Assembly: GCA_949286165.1 (NCBI GenBank)
Contig: CASDZK010000030.1
Span: 1-46,496, forward strand
Length of the DNA: 46,496 nt
From: an uncultured Alistipes sp.
GTDB taxonomy: Bacteria; Bacteroidota; Bacteroidia; Bacteroidales; Rikenellaceae
Direction: 5' to 3'
Both the position numbers and the translations under genes were made by a program. This document shows, one piece after another, positions 16,087 through 23,589 of the stretch (positions are counted from its first letter, which is position 1; the number at the start of each line of letters is the position of its first letter). The notes beneath the pieces were generated by a model. That model ran no database searches. It was not told where the DNA came from and worked only from the letters and a program-made list of their open reading frames with translations.

Positions 16087-16908
16087 TTATTCGTTTAACA
16101 GACAATCGAAGTGAAAATAGTCCGGCGGAAGGGTCGGCAAATCGAGTTTTTCCCGGCTCAAAGCGAAAAAGGCGCTACCCGATCCCGACATGGAAACGAA
16201 CGATGCTCCCGCTTCGTACATCTTCCTTTTCAAATCGTTCAATACCGGATACCGTTTCAGCACGGCCGGCTCGAAATCGTTATGGAGAGTGTCTTTCCAA
16301 TGTTCTACGCCGCAAACGATTTGTTCTTCGAGAGAAGGCCGTCCGGCATCGGGAACGACATTCCGGTAAGCTTCGGCGGTTTTTATGCCGTAAGGGGGTT
16401 TCACTACGGTAAGCCGATACCCTTTTAATGATACCGCTACCGGCTTCATGCGATCTCCTTTCCCTTCGCACAGCATGGGTCCGCCGCAAACAAAAAAGGC
16501 GGTATCGCTGCCCAATTCCGCGGCATACTCGATCAGTCGTTCCGAAGACAGATTCAAACGATAGAGCCGGTCGAGCAGTTTCAGCACGGCCACGGCATCG
16601 GAAGAACCGCCTCCCAAACCGGCTCCGAAAGGAACGGTTTTGTGCAAATGAATAGCCGCTCCGCCAATCCCGTAGCGATATTGCAGCAAAGCATACGCTT
16701 TCATGCACAGATTATCCCGAACCGGACAATCGACCGTTAGTCCGCTGGAGGAAAAACGGGCGTTGCCGCCGTCGGCCTTAATGACTTCCACCGTGTCGTA
16801 AAGGCCGGGAACGGGAAACATGACCGTAGATATGTCGTGATAACCGTCGGGACGCCGGGCAAGCACTTGCAGGCCCAGATTTATTTTACAATAGGCATGA
16901 TAAATCAT
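16087..16908 (-). CDS. ispE: 4-diphosphocytidyl-2-C-methyl-D-erythritol kinase
   Basis: A 273-aa GHMP kinase, normal IspE length. The N-terminus 'AYCKINLGLQVLARRPDGYH' contains the catalytic lysine K8. The ATP loop is 'PFGAGLGGGSSDA' (93-105), the catalytic aspartate is D135 in 'LGSDTAFF', and 'VSMSGSGSAFFAL' near the end is the third GHMP motif. It phosphorylates CDP-ME in the non-mevalonate isoprenoid pathway. A terminator-like hairpin separates it from the META genes upstream, so it probably has its own promoter, which I could not locate. Confidence 0.95.
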   Translation of the reverse strand: MIYHAYCKINLGLQVLARRPDGYHDISTVMFPVPGLYDTVEVIKADGGNARFSSSGLTVDCPVRDNLCMKAYALLQYRYGIGGAAIHLHKTVPFGAGLGGGSSDAVAVLKLLDRLYRLNLSSERLIEYAAELGSDTAFFVCGGPMLCEGKGDRMKPVAVSLKGYRLTVVKPPYGIKTAEAYRNVVPDAGRPSLEEQIVCGVEHWKDTLHNDFEPAVLKRYPVLNDLKRKMYEAGASFVSMSGSGSAFFALSREKLDLPTLPPDYFHFDCLLNE

Positions 16909-16942
16909 GATGTCGTCTTTTAAAAATCAGTATCTGCGAACC

Positions 16943-16985
16943 GAAAAAGCAAAGGTCTGCCCCGCTCGGCGGTTCGGCAGACCTT
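16943..16985 (-). terminator. Terminator after the META lipoprotein genes
   Basis: AAGGTCTGCC (16952-16961) pairs perfectly with GGCAGACCTT (16976-16985); the loop can add CCG/CGG pairs. On the minus strand the stem is followed by TGCTTTTTCGG, giving a T-run. Confidence 0.75.
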
Positions 16986-17007
16986 ATATTTATTTTCTTC
17001 AGGAAAG

Positions 17008-17463
17008 TCATTCGGCGGTTTTCGGTAAAGGCGTCGCCTGGAAAATGGCGATCACTTCTCCGTCCCGTTGCAACATCAGCATATCGCCGTCCACGGTATA
17101 AGAGTCCGTTTCGCTCAACATGCGCATAAAATCCGTTTCCATGGCCATATCGGGACACATCATGCGCGTAGCGCCCAACGGTCCTATTTTGATTTTCCGG
17201 ACGGGAGTCTCTTCGTAAGGTCCGAAAAAGTTGTTGCATCCGGCCACTCCGGACACTTTTTGTTCCTTTTCATCGAAAATTATCGTAAAACTTTCGGCAT
17301 TTTCTTCGGTCCGTTCCACGGCTTTGCCGTGCATTTCCGTCATCAGCCACCGGTCGGTAGTCAGAAAATGGGGATTTTTGCTTTTGGCGCCGCGGCAACC
17401 GCAACATGCCGTAAGCAAGCCGACCAACGACACGATCAATGAACATCGAATCAATTTCTTCAT
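17008..17463 (-). CDS. META domain lipoprotein (HslJ-like)
   Basis: A 151-aa protein. The signal ends in lipobox 'LLTAC' with C20 as the lipidated cysteine. A META domain follows: 'RWLMTEMHGKAV', 'FTIIFDEKEQKVSGVAGCNN' (cut at the conserved G-x-x-G-C-N), 'IGPLGATRMMCPDM' and 'FMRMLSETDSYTVDGDMLML'. The META family includes HslJ of E. coli, linked to stress and novobiocin resistance; the molecular role is unknown. It sits in the cell envelope. It is the second of two tandem META genes, 1 bp from its neighbour. Confidence 0.85.
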   Translation of the reverse strand: MKKLIRCSLIVSLVGLLTACCGCRGAKSKNPHFLTTDRWLMTEMHGKAVERTEENAESFTIIFDEKEQKVSGVAGCNNFFGPYEETPVRKIKIGPLGATRMMCPDMAMETDFMRMLSETDSYTVDGDMLMLQRDGEVIAIFQATPLPKTAE

Positions 17464-17464
17464 A

Positions 17465-17902
17465 TTATTGTTTTTTTATGAAAGTACACAATTTGACCCC
17501 TGTCGAATCGGACAGATAAAGCAAGGTATCCTGCAGAACCTCGTATTTCCCGATTCGGGCGACGTTTCTCAAAAACATTTCCTCGATTTGGGAATCCGGA
17601 CACAACCGCATGGTGCTTCCCGTCACGTTCATAACCAAACGTCCCTGAGCCGATGCGGTATAACTTCCGAAAAAGTAATTGCATCCGGAATAACCGGACA
17701 ATTTCATGCTGTCGCCGAAAATAAGCGTCGGAAGATTTTCTTCGACGGTCACTTCTACGCCGTCGGGCGCCATCATGGTTTTCAATTTCCACGTCGTTTC
17801 CGTAAGGTCTGCGGATGTTTTCGATCCGCCGCAGGAAAAGGCGGACAGAAACAAAATACCGATCGCCGCGTTACGACAGTTTTTCAACACATTTGCCTTC
17901 AT
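17465..17902 (-). CDS. META domain lipoprotein (paralogue)
   Basis: A 145-aa protein with a lipoprotein signal ending at 'LSAFSC' (C24). The META domain is visible as 'TTWKLKTMM', 'LPTLIFGDSMKLSGYSGCNY' and 'NVTGSTMRLCPD', then 'LRNVARIGKYEVLQDTLLYL'. Layout matches the following paralogue at 17008-17463, so the pair likely arose by tandem duplication followed by strong divergence. The minus-strand -7 element TATTTTTG at 17934-17941 is 31 bp upstream. Confidence 0.85.
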   Translation of the reverse strand: MKANVLKNCRNAAIGILFLSAFSCGGSKTSADLTETTWKLKTMMAPDGVEVTVEENLPTLIFGDSMKLSGYSGCNYFFGSYTASAQGRLVMNVTGSTMRLCPDSQIEEMFLRNVARIGKYEVLQDTLLYLSDSTGVKLCTFIKKQ

Positions 17903-17933
17903 AGATGCATACGATGATAAAAATAAATCTCGA

Positions 17934-17941
17934 CAAAAATA
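17934..17941 (-). promoter_or_regulatory. -7 element of the META lipoprotein operon
   Basis: On the minus strand the sequence reads TATTTTTG, a full match to TAnnTTTG. A TTTTTG lies 22 nt further upstream, slightly too far for an ideal -33. It is 1 bp from the plus-strand -7 element of ridA. Confidence 0.55.
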
Positions 17942-17942
17942 T

Positions 17943-17950
17943 TATATTTG
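17943..17950 (+). promoter_or_regulatory. -7 element of ridA
   Basis: TATATTTG matches TAnnTTTG and lies 32 bp upstream of the ridA ATG. It also decides the ridA start, because the in-frame ATG at 17905 lies upstream of this promoter. Confidence 0.6.
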
Positions 17951-17982
17951 CATATTATTTACTCAAAAATCTTGCAAAAAGT

Positions 17983-18357
17983 ATGAAAAAAATCATCCAT
18001 ACGAACCATGCTCCCAAAGCGGTAGGTCCGTACAGTCAGGCTGTTGAAGCGGGAAACACGTTGTATATCTCGGGACAAATTCCGGTGGATCCCGAAACGG
18101 GAAAAGTGCCTGCCACCATAGAGGAGCAGACGGCTCAATGCCTGAAAAACATCCGGGCGATTCTGGCAGAAGCCGGATATACCATCGACAATGTGGTCAA
18201 ATCGACCGTTTTGCTGGACGACATCAACGATTTTGCTGCCATGAACGAAGTGTACGCTTCGGTATATACCCGGGATATGCCCGCGCGGGTATGCTATGAA
18301 GTCTCCAAACTGCCTTTGGGGGTCAAGATAGAAATAGAAACCGTTGCGGTCAAATAA
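17983..18357 (+). CDS. ridA: RidA family 2-iminobutanoate/2-iminopropanoate deaminase
   Basis: A 124-aa protein starting at ATG 17983, the normal RidA length. Signatures are 'APKAVGPYSQAVEAGNTLYI', 'SGQIPVDPETGK', 'TVLLDDINDFAAMNEVY' and 'PARVCYEVSKLPLGVKIEIE', which includes the conserved arginine that contacts the substrate carboxylate. RidA hydrolyses reactive enamine/imine by-products of PLP enzymes such as threonine dehydratase. It forms a trimer in the cytoplasm. A radical SAM gene follows after 9 bp. Confidence 0.95.
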   Translation: MKKIIHTNHAPKAVGPYSQAVEAGNTLYISGQIPVDPETGKVPATIEEQTAQCLKNIRAILAEAGYTIDNVVKSTVLLDDINDFAAMNEVYASVYTRDMPARVCYEVSKLPLGVKIEIETVAVK

Positions 18358-18366
18358 GCATCCGGG

Positions 18367-20229
18367 ATGAAAATATTGCTGCTCGTTCCTCCTTTCACGG
18401 GATTGAACACGCCATATCCGGCTACGACGGTTTTGAAAGCGTATCTGGATAGCCGGGGACATGACGCGGTGCAGGGAGATTTGGGAATCGAAGTGGCGGG
18501 AAAACTGTTTTCCAAAGATTTTTTGTCTCCCTTGTTCCGAAAGGCGTTCGAATGCGAACGCCTTTCCTTTAAAGCCAAAAGCATAGCCGCGAGAAAAGAG
18601 GAATATTTGTCTTCCGTGGACGCGGTCTGGCGTTTTCTGCAAGGGAAAGACGCTTCCTTGGCCGTCCGCATCGCTTCCCGCAACTTCCTTCCGGAAGGCC
18701 CCCGTTTCAAACGGATGAAGGACGAAGAGCTGGAATGGGCGTTCGGGACGAACGGCACTACGGATTTGGCCAAACATATCGCCACTTTGTATATCGAGGA
18801 TCTGACCGATTTTATCGCCGAAATGTGCGGTACGCCTTTCGAGCTGGTCCGTTACGGCGAACAGTTGGCCTTGAGCGCGCCTTCGTTTGACCGGATGGAA
18901 AAGTCGCTGGCCGCGGCCGGTTCCAATGAAATAGACCGGTTGATGTTCGCCGTGCTGGACGAAAAGATAATCCGGGAAAATCCGCGAATGATCGGTTTTA
19001 CCGTGCCTTTTCCCGGAACCTTGTACGCTGCATTGGCCTGTTGCAGGCATATCCGGGAAAATTACCCTTCCGTTACGACCGTGCTTGGCGGCGGATATGT
19101 CAATACGGAACTGAGAAGTCTGAAAGACGCCCGGATATTCGACTATGTGCATTACCTTACGCTGGACGACGGCGAGGAGCCGTTACAGCGATTGGCGGCT
19201 TTTATCGCGGGAGAGTGCGAAAAAACGGATTTGGTCCGGACCAAATATGCGGAAAACGGAACCGTGAAGGATTCGGGAAACTACGCCTGCCATGTTCCTT
19301 TCGCCGATCTTCCCTGCCCCGATTTCGAAGGTTTGCCGTTGGAGGAATATGTTTCCATGATCGAAATCAACAATCCCATGCATAAATTATGGAGCGACGG
19401 AAAATGGAACAAAATGACCGCGGCGCACGGATGTTATTGGGCCAAATGCGCGTTTTGCGACACTTTGCTGGATTATATCCGCAGGTACGAAGCGCCGAAG
19501 GCGGCCGTTCTCGCGGATCGAATGGAGCGCATTATGCAGCAGACGGGAAGCAGCGGGTTTCATTTTACCGATGAGGCTTTGCCGCCCGCCCTTTTGCGGG
19601 CATTGTCCGAAGAGATATTGAAACGGGGCATGGCCGTATCGTTCTGGGGAAACATCCGTTTTGAAAAAGCATACGACGAAGAGTTGTGCGAATTGCTGGC
19701 CAGAGCCGGATGCATAGCGGTTTCGGGCGGACTGGAAGTGGCTTCGCCGCGGATACTCCGGTTGATACGGAAGGGAGTGACGCTGGAACAGGCGGCTAAA
19801 GCCGCAGCTGCCCTGACGAATGCGGGGATCATGGTGCATGCTTACCTGATGTATGGATTTCCCTCGCAGACGCGGCAGGAGTGTGCGGATTCGCTGGAAG
19901 TGGTACGGCAGATGTTCGAACAGGGAATCGTGCAATCGGCTTTCTGGCACCGCTATGCCATGACGGTACACAGCCCGTCGGGCCAGTGTCCGGAAGATTA
20001 CGGAGTGACCGTTTACGACCGGACGGTCCATGATTTCGCGAACAATGCCGTGGAATACGAATACGAGGACGGTATCGATTGGGAAACGATCGGTTCGGGA
20101 CTGGCCAAAGCGACACATAATTACATGCACGGTTTGGGATACGACATTCCGTTGAGCAACTGGTGCGGGAAAGCGTTGCCGCGTCCGAAGGTAAAAAACG
20201 ATTATATTGCGAAAATTATCGAGGAGTAA
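18367..20229 (+). CDS. Radical SAM protein with B12-binding-like N-terminal domain
   Basis: A 620-aa protein. The N-terminal half has a Rossmann-like start ('MKILLLVPPFTGLNTPYPA') and 'TTVLGGGYVNTELRSL', as in cobalamin-binding-domain radical SAM enzymes, but lacks the DxHxxG cobalamin motif. The radical SAM core begins at 'HGCYWAKCAFCD' with C356, C361 and C364: four residues separate the first two cysteines rather than the canonical three. 'SGGLEVASPRILRLIRKG' and 'YLMYGFPSQTRQE' are typical later barrel motifs. The reaction is unknown. It is co-transcribed with ridA; no peptide substrate gene is adjacent. Confidence 0.8.
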   Translation: MKILLLVPPFTGLNTPYPATTVLKAYLDSRGHDAVQGDLGIEVAGKLFSKDFLSPLFRKAFECERLSFKAKSIAARKEEYLSSVDAVWRFLQGKDASLAVRIASRNFLPEGPRFKRMKDEELEWAFGTNGTTDLAKHIATLYIEDLTDFIAEMCGTPFELVRYGEQLALSAPSFDRMEKSLAAAGSNEIDRLMFAVLDEKIIRENPRMIGFTVPFPGTLYAALACCRHIRENYPSVTTVLGGGYVNTELRSLKDARIFDYVHYLTLDDGEEPLQRLAAFIAGECEKTDLVRTKYAENGTVKDSGNYACHVPFADLPCPDFEGLPLEEYVSMIEINNPMHKLWSDGKWNKMTAAHGCYWAKCAFCDTLLDYIRRYEAPKAAVLADRMERIMQQTGSSGFHFTDEALPPALLRALSEEILKRGMAVSFWGNIRFEKAYDEELCELLARAGCIAVSGGLEVASPRILRLIRKGVTLEQAAKAAAALTNAGIMVHAYLMYGFPSQTRQECADSLEVVRQMFEQGIVQSAFWHRYAMTVHSPSGQCPEDYGVTVYDRTVHDFANNAVEYEYEDGIDWETIGSGLAKATHNYMHGLGYDIPLSNWCGKALPRPKVKNDYIAKIIEE

Positions 20230-20270
20230 CGGGTCGTAAGTACGAAACCGGATTATTTCTCGGTCGAAAT

Positions 20271-20302
20271 GAAAAAACGCGGCAGATTTGCCGCGTTTTT
20301 TC
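20271..20302. terminator. Bidirectional terminator between radical SAM and mutase genes
   Basis: GAAAAAACGCGGCA (20271-20284), loop GATT, then TGCCGCGTTTTTTC (20289-20302): a perfect 14-bp stem with A-run and T-run on opposite sides. It serves the convergent genes on either side. Confidence 0.9.
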
Positions 20303-20315
20303 ATGACTTATTTTT

Positions 20316-22049
20316 TCATATCAGCTTCAGATCTTTTTTTACAGCCTCTATTTTTTCTGCCGCCGCCTGTTCCGCTTCGTCGAAACGTTCTTTCGACGGC
20401 AATTCTTCCCGAACGCTGAAATAAAACTTGATTTTAGGTTCGGTTCCGGAAGGCCGCATGGAAACCACGGTCTGATCTTCGGTTACGAATTGAAGCACAT
20501 CGGAAACCGGTAAATCGATCGCTTTGGTTTCGCCCGTTACGAGGTCTTGTTCCTTTCTCCGTTCGTAATCGGCAATCCGGATGACTTTGGAACCGGCGAT
20601 GCTTCGGGGAGGATTGATCCGGAAATCGTGCATCATGGCTTTAATGGCTTCCGCACCTTCTTTCCCTTCTTTAACGATGGAAACCAGACTTTCCTTGAAA
20701 TAACCGTATTTCACGTAAATATCGATAAGCATGTCATAGAGGGACATACCGTTGTCTTTCGCCCATGCCATGGCTTCGGCGATCATGACGCTGCTGGAAA
20801 CCGCGTCCTTGTCGCGAACGAAATCGCCGATCAGATATCCGTAGCTTTCTTCGCCGCCGCCGATATACTGTTTTTTCCCTTCGTTTTCACGGATAACGCT
20901 GGCGATGAATTTGAATCCGGTAAGCACGTTGTAATACTCCACGCCGAAAGATTCGGCGATGCGGGCGAACAAATCGCTCGTTACCACCGTTTTTACGATA
21001 TACTGGGTTCCGGTAATCCGCCCTAGTTCCTTCCAGCGCCGCAACAGATAATAGGTCAGCAGGCTGCCAGTCTGGTTTCCGTTCAGCAATACCATTTCTC
21101 CCTTATCGTTCCGTACGGCAATGCCGATCCGATCGGCATCGGGGTCGGTAGCCAGCACCAGATCGGCCCGCTCTTTGTCGGCCAGTTCCAACGCCAATTT
21201 CAACGCGGAAGGCTCTTCCGGGTTGGGCGATACTACCGTCGGGAAGTTGCCGTCGGTCACGCACTGTTCTTTTACCGTAAACACGTTTTTGAAACCGGCA
21301 CGCTTCAAGGCTTCCGGAACCAACATGATCCCGGTTCCGTGAATGGGGGTATAAACGATCCGTATATCGGCATTTCGGGCAATACTGTCCGGCGAAAGGG
21401 TCAGTTGGGCGATTTGTTTCAGGTAGGCTTCGTCCACCTCTTTCCCGATGATCTTGATGTTTTCCTCATGACCGCTCCAGATCACGTCGTCGATACTCCG
21501 GATTTTATTGACTTCGGCGATAATATTGGTATCGTGGGGAGCGATTACCTGAGCCCCGTCGCTCCAATACGCCTTATAGCCGTTGTATTTTTTAGGATTG
21601 TGCGAAGCTGTAATGACCACGCCGCTCTGGCATCCCAAATGCCGAATCGTAAAGCTGAGTTCCGGCGTCGGACGCAAAGCATCGAACAAATAGACGACAA
21701 ATCCGTTCGCCGCGAAAATTTCGGCCGTGATCCGGGCGAAAAAAGAGCTGTTGTTCCGGCAGTCGTGCGCCACGGCCACTTTTATCGTTTGGCCGGGAAA
21801 CTCTTTTTTCAAATAATTGGCCAACCCTTGAGTGGCCATTCCTACCGTGTATTTGTTCATGCGGTTGGTTCCGGCTCCCATGATGCCGCGCAATCCGCCC
21901 GTCCCGAATTCGAGATTTTTATAAAAACTTTCGTTCAATTCTTTCAGGTCGTGTTGCTGCATATCCCGGATTTCCTCTTTCGTCCGTTCGTCGTAGGGAC
22001 CCGTGAGCCACGCGTTTATCTTTTCCTGCACATTTTTTTCGATTTCCAT
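20316..22049 (-). CDS. Phosphoglucomutase/phosphomannomutase family protein
   Basis: A 577-aa alpha-D-phosphohexomutase. The four family motifs are present in order: phosphoserine loop 'ITASHNPKKYNGYK' with S149, metal loop 'ATDPDADRIGIA' near 300, sugar loop 'GGGEESYGYL' near 398, and phosphate loop 'RPSGTEPKIKFY' near 533. The length fits the PgcA/PGM2-like branch common in Bacteroidota and Firmicutes. It interconverts hexose 1- and 6-phosphates for glycogen, cell wall and capsule precursors. A promoter with ideal spacing lies in the end of hemH. Confidence 0.92.
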   Translation of the reverse strand: MEIEKNVQEKINAWLTGPYDERTKEEIRDMQQHDLKELNESFYKNLEFGTGGLRGIMGAGTNRMNKYTVGMATQGLANYLKKEFPGQTIKVAVAHDCRNNSSFFARITAEIFAANGFVVYLFDALRPTPELSFTIRHLGCQSGVVITASHNPKKYNGYKAYWSDGAQVIAPHDTNIIAEVNKIRSIDDVIWSGHEENIKIIGKEVDEAYLKQIAQLTLSPDSIARNADIRIVYTPIHGTGIMLVPEALKRAGFKNVFTVKEQCVTDGNFPTVVSPNPEEPSALKLALELADKERADLVLATDPDADRIGIAVRNDKGEMVLLNGNQTGSLLTYYLLRRWKELGRITGTQYIVKTVVTSDLFARIAESFGVEYYNVLTGFKFIASVIRENEGKKQYIGGGEESYGYLIGDFVRDKDAVSSSVMIAEAMAWAKDNGMSLYDMLIDIYVKYGYFKESLVSIVKEGKEGAEAIKAMMHDFRINPPRSIAGSKVIRIADYERRKEQDLVTGETKAIDLPVSDVLQFVTEDQTVVSMRPSGTEPKIKFYFSVREELPSKERFDEAEQAAAEKIEAVKKDLKLI

Positions 22050-22102
22050 AGCTTCGTTATTTTATTTTCATTCATGTTTTTCTTTTTTCGGCATGTGCCT
22101 TA

Positions 22103-22132
22103 CAAAAGTAGCTATAATATTTTTCCGTCCAA
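22103..22132 (-). promoter_or_regulatory. Promoter of the phosphosugar mutase gene
   Basis: On the minus strand TTG (22132-22130), 19-nt spacer, then TACTTTTG (22110-22103): a full -33/-7 pair for the Bacteroidota primary sigma factor. It overlaps the last codons of hemH, so the mutase is likely transcribed independently. Confidence 0.7.
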
Positions 22133-23167
22133 GCTTTTTTCATGCCATTCCGCGATCCATTTCGACATTTTTTCAGCCCATAAATCCTGATCGTTCAGGC
22201 AGGGAACCCGTAAAAAATTCGTTCCTCCCGCCGATAAAAATATTCTTCGGGCTTCCTTGTCCAGCTCTTGCAAAGTTTCCAGGCAATCGGCCGTAAACGA
22301 AGGCGCTATGACGGCGATATCTTTATCGCCCTGTTTCGGCAGATCGGCTAAAACGTCGAACAGATAAGGCTTCAGCCACTTCCCTTTTCCCATTTTGGAC
22401 TGAAACGCTACGGCATACGAGTTCCGATCGCCGCCGATTCGTCCGGTCAGCAATTCCGCCGTCCGGTAACATTGAAAGCGATAGCAGTTCCGGCAGGTTC
22501 CGTATCGTCCTACGTGCGTTTCGGGGTCTTCATTGCACGCTTTCGCCGTTTCCGGCGAACAAGGAAGGTGGGTCAGGGGGATTCCGTGAAAGGAAAAAAC
22601 CAACCGGTCGATGCGTTTCCCCGTGACCGTCTCGCGAAAAGACCGTTCGAGAGCCGCCTGATAATCGCCGTGATCATAGAACGGAGGAATAATGCGGAGC
22701 GACGGCTGGTTTGCATAACGGGACAACGCTTTTTCCACTTCGGCCAAAGCCGATTCATAAGTGGCGCGGGCGTAATGCGGATAGAGAGGCACGACCAACA
22801 GGCGTTCCGCCTTTTTGTCGAGCAGACGGCGGACAGCCGCCGGGATGGAGGGTTCGCCGTAACGCATGCCCAATTCTACCGGCAGGTCGATTCCCTTCTC
22901 TTTCAAACCGTTTTTCACTTTTTTCAAAAAAGCGGCGGAATACACGAGCAACGGCGCGCCTTCTGAGGTCCATACCGAACGATACATGCGTGCCGAACGG
23001 GAAGCCCGGAAGGGAACGATAATGCCATTGACCAGCAGCCAGCGGGGAAGAAAGGGCAAAGCGATGACATGTCTGTCGCCGAGAAACTGGCGCAAATACC
23101 GCCCCACCTGTTTTCTGCGGGGAGCTTCCGGCGACCCGAGATTAATCAACAGAACCCCTTGTTTCAT
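22112..23167 (-). CDS. hemH: Ferrochelatase
   Basis: A 351-aa protein that inserts Fe2+ into protoporphyrin IX, the last step of haem synthesis. The N-terminus 'GVLLINLGSPEAP' is characteristic, the catalytic histidine is H194 in 'FSFHGIPLTH', and 'VAFQSKMGKGKWLKPY' and 'PSFTADCLETLQEL' carry the conserved acidic face. Between 203 and 233 there is a cysteine group (C203, C211, C225, C228, C233) like that of bacterial ferrochelatases reported to hold an iron-sulfur cluster; a cluster here is inference. It overlaps the preceding small membrane gene by 4 bp and ends the haem operon. Confidence 0.95.
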   Translation of the reverse strand: MKQGVLLINLGSPEAPRRKQVGRYLRQFLGDRHVIALPFLPRWLLVNGIIVPFRASRSARMYRSVWTSEGAPLLVYSAAFLKKVKNGLKEKGIDLPVELGMRYGEPSIPAAVRRLLDKKAERLLVVPLYPHYARATYESALAEVEKALSRYANQPSLRIIPPFYDHGDYQAALERSFRETVTGKRIDRLVFSFHGIPLTHLPCSPETAKACNEDPETHVGRYGTCRNCYRFQCYRTAELLTGRIGGDRNSYAVAFQSKMGKGKWLKPYLFDVLADLPKQGDKDIAVIAPSFTADCLETLQELDKEARRIFLSAGGTNFLRVPCLNDQDLWAEKMSKWIAEWHEKSLDGKIL

Positions 23168-23589
23168 CTTACCTCTTTGTTTTTATATATCCATAACAAC
23201 ATGGATAAAGCCGTAGATAATAAAGCCACGGACAATCCGATATAAAATACGGCAATGGCATGGCTGTTTACCGCCCCGGACTTACGAACGGCAATGCCCA
23301 GAGCGATCATGAAAAACATTACGGCATATCCGCGGAAATCGAAAATGGCCCACGGTCTGTGCCGATCGCCCTCTTTCGTCCGGATGCGCCTGATGGTTCT
23401 CCGCGACACCCTTTTGAAAATCAGCAAAAAGAACAGGCTGAATACCGCCACGATCCCGGGAATCTTGATCCAGAGGTTCGTCGGTTCCGACAACAGAGCC
23501 ATGATGCCTATATAAAGGATGTTCGTCCCGGCCACGGCCCAAAGCAGGCTGACCAGCAGAATCATCGCCCTTTTACTGATTTTCAGCAT
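23164..23589 (-). CDS. Conserved small membrane protein in haem operon
   Basis: A 141-aa protein with about four transmembrane helices (8-32, 41-58, 86-101 and 111-134) and a very basic loop at 59-78 ('KRVSRRTIRRIR'). I do not recognise the family; it has no CxxC and I cannot match it to HemJ, which also has four helices but with a characteristic early His and Arg-Lys pattern. It overlaps hemG by 17 bp and hemH by 4 bp, so it is translationally coupled to both and probably contributes to the same process, for example as a membrane partner of HemG or a porphyrin handler (inference). Confidence 0.75.
   Translation of the reverse strand: MLKISKRAMILLVSLLWAVAGTNILYIGIMALLSEPTNLWIKIPGIVAVFSLFFLLIFKRVSRRTIRRIRTKEGDRHRPWAIFDFRGYAVMFFMIALGIAVRKSGAVNSHAIAVFYIGLSVALLSTALSMLLWIYKNKEVR

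Noticed and set aside
17905..17982. N-terminal extension of RidA from ATG 17905
   Set aside because: It starts upstream of the -7 element at 17943-17950 and adds 26 residues not found in RidA; ATG 17983 gives the family length.
17959..19152. 397-codon minus-strand frame opposite ridA and the radical SAM gene
   Set aside because: It spans two real genes on the other strand and its translation has no recognisable domain.
18367..20229. Radical SAM protein as a RiPP maturase for the peptide at 679
   Set aside because: It is 17 kb away on another transcript, has no SPASM or RRE-like segment that I can see, and is linked to ridA.
23164..23589. Small membrane protein as HemJ protoporphyrinogen oxidase
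   Set aside because: Four helices and context fit, but I do not see the HemJ His and Arg/Lys pattern, and a HemY-type enzyme is already encoded next to it.
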